The notes below the pieces were generated by a model. The model ran no database searches and had not been told where the DNA came from. It saw only the letters and a program-made list of their open reading frames with translations. Of a stretch of 44,799 bases of DNA, positions 1-7,860 are shown one piece after another. The stretch comes from CAYRTV01 sp964505785 (GTDB lineage Bacteria; Acidobacteriota; Aminicenantia; Aminicenantales; Aminicenantaceae), in NCBI GenBank assembly GCA_964505785.1, contig CAZDJZ010000022.1, forward strand, positions 1 to 44,799, read 5' to 3'. Numbering within the stretch: position 1 is the first letter of the stretch; each line of letters starts with the position of its first letter. The translations under genes and the position numbers were made by a program.

Positions 1-60
1 TGACATTTGTTAGCTAACGCGGCCTGGGGATGACATTTGTTAGCTAACGCGGCCTCAGGA
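1..60. repeat. Two tandem 30-bp GC-rich repeat units
   Basis: Two consecutive 30-bp units share TGACATTTGTTAGCTAACGC and differ only near the end (GGCCTGGGGA versus GGCCTCAGGA). The same unit family recurs as an exact 30-bp array at 23692-23800 and as diverged fragments in many gaps. The left end is cut by the window, so the array may be longer. Confidence 0.85.
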
Positions 61-77
61 TGACATATTTATGTCAT
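60..77. repeat. Short perfect inverted repeat
   Basis: ATGACAT and ATGTCAT flank a 4-nt loop (ATTT), directly after the 30-bp repeats and upstream of the first gene. It could be a repeat edge or a protein-binding site; the sequence alone does not decide. Confidence 0.5.
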
Positions 78-152
78 TTTCTTGGTAATACTTTCGGTGG
101 TTGACTTTTCCCATCGATTCCTCAAAAATAGAATTCCATGGAGAAAATTTTT

Positions 153-545
153 ATGCGAAAAATATCTTCAGGCCGACATTGGATTACCGCCGCTTTGATC
201 TGGGGTTCACTTTGGGGTGCTGCCGAAGCCACAGCCGGGCATTTTCTTCATCTATTGAAAATACCCGGGCTGGCGGGTACAGTGATGCTTCCAGCCGGGG
301 TTTTTTTCATGCTGAAAGCCTTTCAGGCCGCGGGAAAAATCAGGGTCATCTGGCTGACAGCGCTGACCGCCTCCACAGTTAAAATGGCGGATTTCGCTGT
401 TTCCATGTCCTATCCTGAAGCCGTGCTGAATCCCGCCGCCGCTATTTTGTTCGAATCATTGATTGTCATGGCTGTATTGGCCGTATTACGGCTCATCCCG
501 GGTTTTTGGCAGGCTTGCGTTTTATTTCAAGAAAGGAATAATTAA
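153..545 (+). CDS. Small integral membrane protein, ECF-substrate-component-like
   Basis: A 130-residue hydrophobic protein with about four membrane segments. I chose the ATG at 153 because GGAG at 140-143 lies 9 nt upstream; an in-frame ATG at 138 has no ribosome site. The segment WGAAEATAGHFLHLLKIPG and the later NPAAAILFE stretch have the glycine/alanine-rich look of small transporter S components, but I do not recognise a named family. It lies 56 bp upstream of the molybdenum reductase genes on the same strand, so it may be co-transcribed and serve that system, for example in metal, cofactor or quinone handling. That role is inference only. Confidence 0.6.
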   Translation: MRKISSGRHWITAALIWGSLWGAAEATAGHFLHLLKIPGLAGTVMLPAGVFFMLKAFQAAGKIRVIWLTALTASTVKMADFAVSMSYPEAVLNPAAAILFESLIVMAVLAVLRLIPGFWQACVLFQERNN

Positions 546-562
546 ACTTAAATTGAATTTTC

Positions 563-597
563 TCTTCACTCTTCACTCTTTATTCTTTACTTCTATC
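563..597 (+). repeat. Heptamer tandem array directly upstream of dmsA
   Basis: Five 7-bp units (TCTTCAC, TCTTCAC, TCTTTAT, TCTTTAC, TTCTATC) end 4 nt before the dmsA start codon. They occupy the place where a Shine-Dalgarno sequence would be expected, and none is visible. Confidence 0.75.
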
Positions 598-601
598 TGT
601 T

Positions 602-3013
602 ATGAGCAAAAATAATTTCACCAATTGGCTCAACCATTCCATCGACCGCCGCAGCTTTCTCAAATGGAGCGCATTTACTGGCGGCTCTATCCTTATGCCC
701 GGCACAGGCCTGTCCGCCTTTAACCGCATTCCACCTGATATCAGCTCTGCTCCGGAGAAAATGATCCGCACCGGCTGCCCGGCCCATAACTGCGGCGGCC
801 GCTGCCTTTTGAAAGTCTATCTTCGTGACGGCATCATCACCCGGATTGAGGGCGATGACCGGCCTTCAGATGATGTATCCGACCCGCAGCTGCGGCCTTG
901 TGTGCGGGGCCGGGCCTATCGCCGCCGGCAATATCATCCCGATCGCCTGAAATACCCCATGCGCCGGACCGGCCGGCGGGGAGAAGGGAAATTTGAACGT
1001 ATCTCCTGGAATGACGCCCTGAATGAAGTGGCGGAACAAATCACACGCGTCAAAAATACATATGGGAATTCCGCCATGTTTGTGCCGTATGGCACTGGGA
1101 GCTACAACCAGACCAACGGCCGCCAGACAGCCCAGCGGCTCATGAATCTTATCGGCGGTTCTTTAGGCTTTTATAACAGCTACAGCTGGGCCTGCATCAG
1201 CCGCGCCACACCCACTGTTTACGGCACATCCGTTACCGGCAATCAGCGCCAGGACTGGCTAAACTCGCGTTACATCCTGATGTGGGGCTGGAATCCTGCG
1301 GAAATGCGGGACGGTACCAACAGCGCCTATTTTATCCGCAAAGCCCGGGAAAACGGTGCACGGGTCGTCTGCATTGATCCCCGCCATACCTTAAGCGCCG
1401 TCTCTCTTGCAGACGAATGGATTTCCATTCGGCCCGGAACCGATACCGCAATGATGAATGCCATGGCTTATGTGATGGCGGAAGAAAACCTCATCGACCG
1501 GGATTTTATTCGGACCCATTGTCTCGGATTCGACCGCAGCCAAATGCCGGAAGGCCTTGAAGAAGAAGAATCCTATCTGGATCACCTCCATGGGACCAGG
1601 GACGGCATTGCGAAAACACCGGTCTGGGCGGAAGGCATTACCGGCGTCCCGGCATCCACTATCACCCGCATCGCCCGGGAGTACGCCACTATCAAGCCCG
1701 GCGTGCTCTACCAGGGCTACGGCATGCAGCGGAGGGCCTACGGAGAGCAGCCGGTGCGGGCGGGATGCGTTTTGGCGGCGCTGACAGGAAATGTGGGTAT
1801 TTCCGGCGGATGGGCCGGCGGCATCGCGCTGCAGGCGCCGGACGGCGGCCCCTTCTGGAATCTGTTTCCCAGCGGTCCCAATCCCGTCAAGGCCCGGATT
1901 CCCTGCTTCCTCTGGACGGAAGCCGTCCTGCGGGGAAAAGAAATGGGCCCAAAAGACGGTGTTATCGGAGCGGAGCGTTTAGACAATGATATCAAATTGA
2001 TTTATGCGGTGGCCTCCAATGCGCTCATCAACCAGCATGGCAATGTCAACCGTACGGCCGAAATTTTGCGCGATGAAAACAAAGTGGAGTTTCTGGCTGT
2101 CCAGGATCAGTTTTTAACTTCTACAGGCCGTTTCGCCGATATTCTGCTGCCGGCCTGCACTCAGTTTGAAGTCTGGGGTCTGGAGGACGGCTGGAAATAC
2201 GGCGATGAAGTGATATTAATGCCGCAAATTGTGGACCCGCCGTTTGAAACCAAAAGCGATTACCGGATTTGTTCGGAATTAGCGAAAAGATTGGGAGTGG
2301 AGGAAGCTTACACCCAGGGACGGGACGAAAAGGACTGGATCGCATGGATCTGGGACAGGTACCGGGAGACCCGTTTCCCCGGCCTCCCGGAGCTCGGTGA
2401 TTTTTATGCCGCCAACCAGGGGGTATATTCAGTGCCCGTCACGGAACCGGCAGTCGCCTTTCAGGATTTCCGCCGCGACCCGGATAATCATCCGCTGCCC
2501 ACCCCATCCGGAAAGATCGAAATATTTTCCCGGGAACTTTATGATATGAATCAGCCGGATGAAATTCCGGCCGTACCGAAATATATCCAGGAGTGGGACA
2601 GCCCTTTCGGGCCGGAAGCGGAGCAATATCCGCTTCAGGCGGTGGGGCATCACTCCCTTGCCCGGGTCCACTCCACCCATGACAATGTGGACTGGCTGCG
2701 GGAGGCCTTCCCCCAGAGAGTTTTTATAAATCCCCAGGACGCCCTTCCCAGAAAGATCAAGAACGGGGACCCGGTGAAGGTCTTCAATCAAAGGGGCACC
2801 ATGGTGATTCCCTGCCGGATAACACCACGGATTATCCCGGGAGTGGTGGCTATCCCGCAAGGCGGCTGGTGGAGCCCGGATGAAAACGGCATTGACCGGA
2901 GGGGATGCGTGAATATCCTCACCTCCGAACGCTGGACTCCCCTGGCCTTTGGAAACGCCCAGCATACCATCATGGTGGAAATCGAAAAAGAATCAGGGAA
3001 ACCCAACCTATGA
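602..3013 (+). CDS. dmsA: DmsA-type molybdopterin oxidoreductase catalytic subunit
   Basis: Catalytic subunit of a DMSO-reductase-family complex, expected to reduce an oxidised S- or N-compound (or selenate) outside the cytoplasm. The N-terminus has a twin-arginine signal (R16-R17 in DRRSFLK) followed by a hydrophobic stretch. Cys59, Cys64, Cys68 and Cys100 form the N-terminal 4Fe-4S site, and the LRPCVRGRAYRRR and LKYPM segments are typical of the DmsA/YnfE group. Ser195 in NSYSWACIS aligns by eye with the molybdenum-ligand serine of DmsA. The 803-residue length is normal, and a C-terminal molydopterin-dinucleotide-binding domain is present. The stop overlaps the start of the next gene (ATGA). 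No Shine-Dalgarno is visible; a heptamer array precedes the start. The substrate cannot be read from the sequence. Confidence 0.93.
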   Translation: MSKNNFTNWLNHSIDRRSFLKWSAFTGGSILMPGTGLSAFNRIPPDISSAPEKMIRTGCPAHNCGGRCLLKVYLRDGIITRIEGDDRPSDDVSDPQLRPCVRGRAYRRRQYHPDRLKYPMRRTGRRGEGKFERISWNDALNEVAEQITRVKNTYGNSAMFVPYGTGSYNQTNGRQTAQRLMNLIGGSLGFYNSYSWACISRATPTVYGTSVTGNQRQDWLNSRYILMWGWNPAEMRDGTNSAYFIRKARENGARVVCIDPRHTLSAVSLADEWISIRPGTDTAMMNAMAYVMAEENLIDRDFIRTHCLGFDRSQMPEGLEEEESYLDHLHGTRDGIAKTPVWAEGITGVPASTITRIAREYATIKPGVLYQGYGMQRRAYGEQPVRAGCVLAALTGNVGISGGWAGGIALQAPDGGPFWNLFPSGPNPVKARIPCFLWTEAVLRGKEMGPKDGVIGAERLDNDIKLIYAVASNALINQHGNVNRTAEILRDENKVEFLAVQDQFLTSTGRFADILLPACTQFEVWGLEDGWKYGDEVILMPQIVDPPFETKSDYRICSELAKRLGVEEAYTQGRDEKDWIAWIWDRYRETRFPGLPELGDFYAANQGVYSVPVTEPAVAFQDFRRDPDNHPLPTPSGKIEIFSRELYDMNQPDEIPAVPKYIQEWDSPFGPEAEQYPLQAVGHHSLARVHSTHDNVDWLREAFPQRVFINPQDALPRKIKNGDPVKVFNQRGTMVIPCRITPRIIPGVVAIPQGGWWSPDENGIDRRGCVNILTSERWTPLAFGNAQHTIMVEIEKESGKPNL

Positions 3014-3645
3014 AAAAACCCAACTTGGCCTTTTACTTTAATGCCTCCGCCTGCTCCGGCTGCAAAGCATGCCAAGCGGCCTGCAAGGACAAACATGATC
3101 TGGACGTGGGAATCCTTTGGCGCCGGGTCTACGAGACCGGCTCCGGCTCCTGGTCTCAGGACTCCAAAGGCGGGTGGACGCACGATATCGCCGCATATAA
3201 TCTTTCCGTCGCCTGCAATCACTGCTCTAAGCCGCGGTGTTTGACGGCCTGCCCCACTCAAGCCATCCGCAAGCGGGAGGACGGAATCGTCATGATCGAT
3301 GAAGAAAAATGCGTCGGCTGCCGCTATTGCGAATGGAACTGCCCCTATGACGCCCTTCAGTTTGACCATAAAACCGGAGTCATGACCAAATGCCACTTCT
3401 GTTATGATTTGATCGATGCCGGACAACCGCCGGCCTGCGTGGCCGCCTGCCCTCTTAGGGCCTTGGATTTCGGACCTATCGATTGGCTGAATAACAAATA
3501 TTCCGGGTCAGCGGATGTCTATCCCCTGCCGGACTCCGGCATCACACGCCCCAATTTAATTATCAGGCCGCATGCACAGACAACGGCAGCGCAGCGCAGC
3601 CGCGCAAAAATTCTCAACCGGGAAGAAGTCCATGCTGACAAATGA
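3010..3645 (+). CDS. dmsB: DmsB-type four-cluster ferredoxin subunit
   Basis: A 211-residue electron-transfer subunit. Sixteen cysteines form four ferredoxin-type clusters: CSGCKACQAAC near the N-terminus, CNHC...CLTAC, CVGCRYCEWNC, and CHFC...CVAAC. This is the standard layout of DmsB/NrfC/PhsB proteins, which pass electrons from the membrane anchor to the Mo subunit. The start is the ATG at 3010, which overlaps the upstream stop by 4 nt and implies translational coupling; a longer in-frame reading from 2905 lies wholly inside dmsA and is not needed. It has no signal peptide, as expected for export as a complex with the Tat-signalled partner. Confidence 0.95.
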   Translation: MKKPNLAFYFNASACSGCKACQAACKDKHDLDVGILWRRVYETGSGSWSQDSKGGWTHDIAAYNLSVACNHCSKPRCLTACPTQAIRKREDGIVMIDEEKCVGCRYCEWNCPYDALQFDHKTGVMTKCHFCYDLIDAGQPPACVAACPLRALDFGPIDWLNNKYSGSADVYPLPDSGITRPNLIIRPHAQTTAAQRSRAKILNREEVHADK

Positions 3646-4492
3646 ATGGCCTTTGCTGGTTTTCACCTTGCTGGCTCAAGCCGGAGTGGGTTGTTTTCTT
3701 GTTTCCCGGATTTTTCTCTTCCGCACCGGCCGGATTCAATACGGAGAATACCGCAGTCTCCTTCAGTCCGGACTTTTATTGAGTTTTTTTCTTATTTCAA
3801 GTGCAGCCTTTTTTTCCTTCTTTCATCTGGGCCGCCCGGAACGGGCATGGCTGGCGGTTAGCCATCTCCTCACCTCATGGTTAAGCCGGGAGATTTTCCT
3901 TGTTCTCTGGGTACTCTCCGTGATAACCATTTTGTTGTTTTTTCGATTTAAAAAAAACCAAAAGACAACGTTCTGCATTGTTTTAGAAATTGCGGCCTCA
4001 GCCGGGGCAATCCTGCTGATTTGGACTATGGCCCGCCTCTATATGCTGCCCACCATACCTGCATGGAACACAGCCGCCACACCTCTTTCCTTTTATCTGT
4101 CGGCTCTTATTCTGGGAGGAATGGTTTTTTTCCTCCTGGTGAACCGCCGGTCTTCTTTCCACCGCACAATGGTTTTCAACCTGGCCGGATTCACTTTTGT
4201 CCTCCTTGTTCTTCAAACTGGTTTGTTCAGCCTCCTAGGTCCGGGTTGGGGACTTTTTTCACAGGACGGACAGGCAGCCGCTGCCGCCGGCATCAACATC
4301 GCGGCGGCACTTCGTATTAGTTCTTCCATGGCCGGAGCATTTCTGCTGCTGTGGATTCACCGACGGATAAAGCGGGGACAGCCCCGGGATTTATTATTCC
4401 GCACGTCCCTCCTTGCCTTCCTTTTAATCCTGCTTGGGGAAATAACGGGACGGTGGTTGTTTTATTCGGTGTTTAACCGGGTTGGACTGTAA
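3632..4492 (+). CDS. dmsC: DmsC-type membrane anchor subunit
   Basis: A 286-residue protein with about eight hydrophobic membrane helices and the DmsC-like opening NEWPLLVFTLLAQAGVG. The family oxidises menaquinol and hands electrons to the B subunit. The start at 3632 is preceded by GGGAAGAAG and overlaps the end of dmsB by 14 nt, again indicating coupling. Segments such as HLGRPERAW and the later GEITGRWLFYSVF match the pattern of DmsC anchors. With dmsA, dmsB and the chaperone downstream it forms a complete respiratory reductase operon. Confidence 0.9.
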   Translation: MLTNEWPLLVFTLLAQAGVGCFLVSRIFLFRTGRIQYGEYRSLLQSGLLLSFFLISSAAFFSFFHLGRPERAWLAVSHLLTSWLSREIFLVLWVLSVITILLFFRFKKNQKTTFCIVLEIAASAGAILLIWTMARLYMLPTIPAWNTAATPLSFYLSALILGGMVFFLLVNRRSSFHRTMVFNLAGFTFVLLVLQTGLFSLLGPGWGLFSQDGQAAAAAGINIAAALRISSSMAGAFLLLWIHRRIKRGQPRDLLFRTSLLAFLLILLGEITGRWLFYSVFNRVGL

Positions 4493-4497
4493 ATAAA

Positions 4498-4532
4498 ATC
4501 AAAAATTAGAAATCAAAAATCAAAAATGAAAA
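4498..4532 (+). repeat. Heptamer array containing a start codon
   Basis: Five 7-bp units: ATCAAAA, ATTAGAA, ATCAAAA, ATCAAAA, ATGAAAA. The last unit provides the start codon of the chaperone gene. No ribosome-binding site is seen. Confidence 0.8.
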
Positions 4533-5167
4533 AACCAGAGCGAACGATTTTTTCTGCCTTCAGCATAGTGCTGACTTTTTTATCGCGCGTCTATTTGGAA
4601 TTGGTCGATATGGTCCTAATGCAGTATCTTAAAGAACAGGATCTTTTTGCCCATTGGCCGCTGCCTCCCAACCCTCAATCAAGCCGCGGGCTGGAAACAC
4701 TGCGAACAATTGTCCGGCAATGGACGTCAGACCAAATGCCTGACTTGAAACTCGACTATACCCGCTTGTTTATCGGATTGGAACATACATTAGCACCGCC
4801 TTATGCATCCGTTTATCTCGGGAAAGAAAAAATCATGTTCGATCTTCCGACTCTGGAAATTCGTGACTTATACCGGCGCTATGGATTGAAAAGCCGGACA
4901 AGCCATCAACAACCCGATGACCATATCGGCCTGGAACTGTCATTTCTGCACTATTTATGCACGGAAGTGGCTGCTTCAGACCAAACCGGGTCAACCAAGA
5001 ACCTGGTTCAAGAACTGAGCACATTTCTAGACGGTCATTTAAATAAATGGCTGCCGGATTTCGTCAAATTAGTGAAGAAACATGCGGAAACGGAGTTTTA
5101 TGCGGGCATTGCAGACGTGACGGAAGGGACGGTTCTGGAGTTAACCGATTATTTATCCACGCTTTAG
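4526..5167 (+). CDS. TorD/DmsD-family chaperone
   Basis: A 213-residue all-helical chaperone that binds the Tat signal of the catalytic subunit and assists cofactor insertion before export. The family signatures are present: DYTRLFIG at 77-84, APPYASVYL at about 90-98, and PDDHIGLELSFLHYL at 130-144, corresponding to the conserved E/D-P-x-D-H-x-x-x-E-L motif. It follows dmsC by 33 bp on the same strand. The start codon is the last unit of a 7-bp repeat array with no Shine-Dalgarno, so translation may depend on coupling or on the A-rich leader. The exact TorD subfamily is not resolved. Confidence 0.9.
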   Translation: MKKPERTIFSAFSIVLTFLSRVYLELVDMVLMQYLKEQDLFAHWPLPPNPQSSRGLETLRTIVRQWTSDQMPDLKLDYTRLFIGLEHTLAPPYASVYLGKEKIMFDLPTLEIRDLYRRYGLKSRTSHQQPDDHIGLELSFLHYLCTEVAASDQTGSTKNLVQELSTFLDGHLNKWLPDFVKLVKKHAETEFYAGIADVTEGTVLELTDYLSTL

Positions 5168-5169
5168 TC

Positions 5170-5204
5170 ATCTCAAATCGCAAATCTCAAATCGCAAATC
5201 TGAA
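5170..5204 (+). repeat. Heptamer array after the chaperone gene
   Basis: Five 7-bp units alternate ATCTCAA and ATCGCAA, ending ATCTGAA, starting 2 nt after the chaperone stop codon. Confidence 0.8.
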
Positions 5205-5237
5205 AACCAACAGCAGTCCGGATAGCCTTATAACAGA

Positions 5238-5287
5238 ACGAATTGTCGTTGTCTGCGGCAATCTCGGCCCGTGAATAATTCAGGTTA
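5238..5287 (-). repeat. Dispersed modular repeat, copy a
   Basis: Read on the minus strand this begins AACCTGAATTATTCACGGGC, continues CGAGATTGCCGCAGA and ends near AATTCGTT. The head and tail recur in inverted orientation at 6165-6204, and almost in full at 44588-44632. Confidence 0.8.
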
Positions 5288-5363
5288 GTATATAAGTGAA
5301 AAATTGTTTTCTTCAATATCAGACTATTACATAGTATCAAAGAGACGTTTCGTCATAAAAAAT

Positions 5364-5448
5364 CGATTCACGATTTACGATTTACGATTTACGATTCATA
5401 GCGTTTTGCGTTTTGCATTTTGCGTTTTACGTTTTACGTTTTGCGAAT
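5364..5448. repeat. Double heptamer array overlapping the end of mobA
   Basis: Five units of the CGATTTA/CGATTCA type (5364-5398) are followed by six of the GCGTTTT/ACGTTTT type (5401-5442). The array is read as coding sequence by mobA, and its stop codon lies inside it. Confidence 0.85.
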
Positions 5449-6055
5449 TCACCGCCTTATTGCATTTTGCCGATTTCAGAAACCGTTCATAGTCCTCACG
5501 GGTATTCAAATTCACCAGCGATTTGCCCTCAAGCGCCACTTTATTGATTCGGCAGCTTTTAAAGAGCGGCAGCAAGGACCGCTCCCCTTCTTCCAGCAAT
5601 TTCCCCATAGCAGGACGGACGGATTGGGAATAGACCCCAAACAAAGGTTCAAGAAGGTGTTCACTGTTTTCAGGGACCACAATATCAGCCGCAGCTGACG
5701 CTTTTATCAATGTGTCTAATAAATCCATATCAATAACCGGAATATCGCAGGCGATCACAAAATTCCTCTCGTGACGGCTGCCGCCCAAAGCATGGTATAT
5801 TCCATACATCGGACCTTGATCTGGAACCGGATCCAAAACCAGGTCAACTCCGGATAAAAAATTGAAATCCTTTCGGCTGGATACACTGACTATGGCCTGT
5901 GCGAAACGGTCCCGCAGCTGACCCAAAATGATCTCGATCAAAACTCCGCCGGGAACCGGCAGCAGGGCTTTATTCCGCCGCATTCGCCGGCTTTGCCCTC
6001 CGGCGAGGATGATTAATCCCAGGGGCTGCCCGCTGCATGTAAAAATACTTCCCAT
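5396..6055 (-). CDS. mobA: Molybdenum cofactor guanylyltransferase MobA
   Basis: Transfers GMP from GTP to molybdopterin, giving the guanine-dinucleotide form used by DMSO-reductase-family enzymes such as the one next door. The nucleotidyltransferase motif LAGGQSRRMRRNKALL is at about 17-32, with the expected D-containing segments DQGPMYGIYHAL and VIACDIPVID later. The length of 219 residues is slightly above the usual 190-210. The last 16 residues (SQNVKRKTQNAKRKTL) are encoded by the heptamer array and look like accidental read-through of repeat DNA. The gene is convergent with the reductase operon and flanked by inverted copies of a dispersed repeat. The start at 6055 has only a weak upstream GAGAG. 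Confidence 0.9.
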   Translation of the reverse strand: MGSIFTCSGQPLGLIILAGGQSRRMRRNKALLPVPGGVLIEIILGQLRDRFAQAIVSVSSRKDFNFLSGVDLVLDPVPDQGPMYGIYHALGGSRHERNFVIACDIPVIDMDLLDTLIKASAAADIVVPENSEHLLEPLFGVYSQSVRPAMGKLLEEGERSLLPLFKSCRINKVALEGKSLVNLNTREDYERFLKSAKCNKAVNSQNVKRKTQNAKRKTL

Positions 6056-6080
6056 ATTCAGATCTCTCTTTTCTTTATAT

Positions 6081-6110
6081 AGTATAGGAAGGATAAGAAC
6101 AAAGAGTAAA
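6081..6110 (-). promoter_or_regulatory. Possible mobA promoter
   Basis: On the minus strand TTTACT (6110-6105) and TATACT (6086-6081) are separated by 18 nt, upstream of the mobA start. The -35 element lies within a heptamer array. This is a sequence match only. Confidence 0.35.
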
Positions 6111-6153
6111 GAGTGAAGAGAAATTTAGTTAAAAGTTAGAAGTAAAAAGTGAG
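6098..6153 (+). repeat. Heptamer array (AGTAAAG type)
   Basis: About eight degenerate 7-bp units (AACAAAG, AGTAAAG, AGTGAAG, AGAAATT and so on) lie between the mobA promoter region and the next dispersed repeat. Confidence 0.65.
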
Positions 6154-6164
6154 ACGTTATCTTT

Positions 6165-6302
6165 CTAACCTGAATTATTCACGGGTCGAGGTTGCCGCAG
6201 ATGCGAGGCGCAGGGTATGAAGCTGTGGCACTTCACCGCGAATGCCCTGCAACAAAGCAGATGCGGTGAGATTCGGCCCGCCCAAAGGGGTAAAAAATTG
6301 CG
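6165..6302 (+). repeat. Composite dispersed repeat (copies b and c), MITE-like
   Basis: The left part (6165-6204) is the inverted counterpart of copy a: CTAACCTGAATTATTCACGG, then GTCGAGGTTGCCGCAGATGC. The right part (6258-6302) carries GCGGTGAGATTCGGCCCG, a diverged inverse of the left arm, then CCCAAAGGGGTAAAAAATTG. The roughly 140-bp whole could be a small palindromic mobile element. It encodes nothing. Confidence 0.6.
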
Positions 6303-6383
6303 ATTATAATATAAATATGAAAATGAAAAACTTTCCATTTGAACTTTCAATAAAAATCATGTTAATCGTTAATAAAAAAGGAA

Positions 6384-6421
6384 TTACAAAAATATCGCAA
6401 TATTTTTATGAATAATTCAGG
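6384..6421 (-). repeat. Dispersed modular repeat, copy d
   Basis: On the minus strand the CCTGAATTATTCA head is followed by the AT-rich tail TAAAAATATTGCGATATTTT. The same head-tail pair occurs at 7741-7770 and 42262-42304. Confidence 0.65.
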
Positions 6422-6430
6422 CTAAATAAA

Positions 6431-6800
6431 AAATCAAATATCAAAAATAAAAAATAAAACCAAGCCGGATATTGGAAACAGAAAATCATAATACACGTAT
6501 CTCTAATATCAAATCTCAAAACTCAGAACCCGGAACGAATAAATCGGAACGCTTGCACGGCGAATAGACTGAACAGACCGAATAGACTTGAGAAAGATAA
6601 GCGAAACGACGGGCCCCGCATGTCATTCCCGGAGCAGAGGGACGGGAATCTTAGACGGCTTCGGCACGGGAATGCGATACCGATTCATTCGGGCGAAGCA
6701 GTCTAAGATCCCCACGGCCGGCATGCGCCGTCCTGGGGATGACAGAAGAAAAGCCTCAGGATGACTTATGGATGCTGCCGCAGCCTGGGAATGACATGAG
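6431..6800. repeat. Intergenic block of heptamer, nonamer and REP-like repeats
   Basis: Within the gap between mobA and the HD gene (6056-6849), this part holds A/T-rich heptamer runs (about 6431-6455 and 6499-6530), three 9-bp units of the GAATAGAC/GAACAGAC type (6564-6592), and REP-like pieces with GGGAATCTTAGACGGCTTCG, GATCCCCACGGC and CTGGGGATGACA motifs (6610-6800). I see no coding sequence in it. Confidence 0.6.
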
Positions 6801-6804
6801 CCAT

Positions 6805-6834
6805 TTGACAATATAAATGATTTACGCAGATAAT
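6805..6834 (+). promoter_or_regulatory. Sigma-70-type promoter
   Basis: TTGACA (6805-6810) and GATAAT (6829-6834) are separated by 18 nt, just ahead of the HD-domain gene. The likely transcription start falls at about 6841, only a few bases before the ribosome site AGGG, giving a very short leader. Confidence 0.7.
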
Positions 6835-6849
6835 GATGTAAGGGTAAAA

Positions 6850-7737
6850 ATGAACGAATGGCGGAAAATGTTAAATACGATATCCCCTGCAATCATTCCT
6901 GAGGTTAGAGATTATATCATCCAAAAAGAGCAACAAGGCGCTCCCGGAATGCAGCCGGACAGTGATAGTTTTCTCTGGGACCATACCGGTCAAGTCACCG
7001 CGATTACATTTAACTTGAGCCGGGAAGAAGAAGTGGACCCCCTGGTCCCGGTTTTAACCGCGCTTTTTCATGATGCCGGAAAATTCACCATCAGCGGATT
7101 CCATCAGGATGACATTCCAGAAGAACAGCACGCCGCGGCAGCAGCAGTCTCTGTGCTGTCAAAACTCGGCCTTCCGCAGCCGGTCATTTCCAAGACAGGC
7201 GAAGCTCTGAATGCACTTTATCAGGAAAACGCCAAACCGGAATTAGCCGCGGATATAGTCCATGATGCTGATTTTTTATCCAAGTTCGGATTTCAAGGCG
7301 CCGCCCAATTTTTCATCAAATCCGCACTCCGGGGCGGCAGTTTATCCACCGCCGTTTTTTCCTCTGTCAGCAAGGAATTGACCTATGCCGCGGTCCTGCC
7401 GGAGAATATGCGAACACCTTCCGGACAAAAGGCCGCCGTTATTAAAAAAAGTCATACACGCCTCTTTTTTCGCGGGCTGCTAAAGGAGCTTAATGAAGCA
7501 GGTATAATGGACTGCCGGATTCGGGTGATCAAACAGCCTTGTCCGCAAAATCCAAGGCGGCAAATGGCCCTTCATTTCGTGGAACCAATTGCATGCCCGC
7601 AATGTAAAGGAGCATTCCAGCGTTTTTTTTCCACCGAATCCGGATTAAAATGCCGCAAACTGAATGTGCAAATTTCATGTGCGGAATGTGATTACAGTAT
7701 TGCGCTGTCATTTTGTCTTCCGGAGATTTCATGCTGA
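6850..7737 (+). CDS. HD-domain phosphohydrolase with C-terminal zinc ribbon
   Basis: A 295-residue protein. The first half carries an HD-type metal site: WDH in FLWDHTGQV, FHDAGK, a histidine in EEQHAAA, and the aspartate of VHDADFLSKFG, so it probably hydrolyses a phosphate ester or nucleotide. The C-terminal 60 residues contain CPQC and CAEC pairs and look like a zinc ribbon. I chose the ATG at 6850 (AGGG 6 nt upstream) over an in-frame ATG at 6817, because the strong promoter at 6805-6834 overlaps the longer form. It stands alone between a convergent gene and repeats. The substrate is unknown; HD proteins include (p)ppGpp, cyclic-nucleotide and dNTP hydrolases. Confidence 0.8.
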   Translation: MNEWRKMLNTISPAIIPEVRDYIIQKEQQGAPGMQPDSDSFLWDHTGQVTAITFNLSREEEVDPLVPVLTALFHDAGKFTISGFHQDDIPEEQHAAAAAVSVLSKLGLPQPVISKTGEALNALYQENAKPELAADIVHDADFLSKFGFQGAAQFFIKSALRGGSLSTAVFSSVSKELTYAAVLPENMRTPSGQKAAVIKKSHTRLFFRGLLKELNEAGIMDCRIRVIKQPCPQNPRRQMALHFVEPIACPQCKGAFQRFFSTESGLKCRKLNVQISCAECDYSIALSFCLPEISC

Positions 7738-7740
7738 TTT

Positions 7741-7770
7741 ACCTGAATTGTTCATAAAAAAATTGCGCTG
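7741..7770 (+). repeat. Dispersed modular repeat, copy e
   Basis: Head CCTGAATTGTTCA plus tail TAAAAAAATTGCG, starting a few bases after the HD gene stop. Confidence 0.6.
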
Positions 7771-7860
7771 ACTTTGCTGCCTCTTTTTTCAATGCGATAT
7801 ACATGGTTTCTATTTAAAGACGATCTAAAACCGTTTTTTTCTTCTTAAATTTTTATTTAA

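Noticed and set aside
2788..3426. Minus-strand ORF opposite dmsA/dmsB
   Set aside because: It is antisense to two confidently assigned genes and has no family signature.
6165..6302. Possible insertion sequence
   Set aside because: Only about 140 bp with imperfect inverted arms and no transposase; kept as a repeat, not called a transposon.
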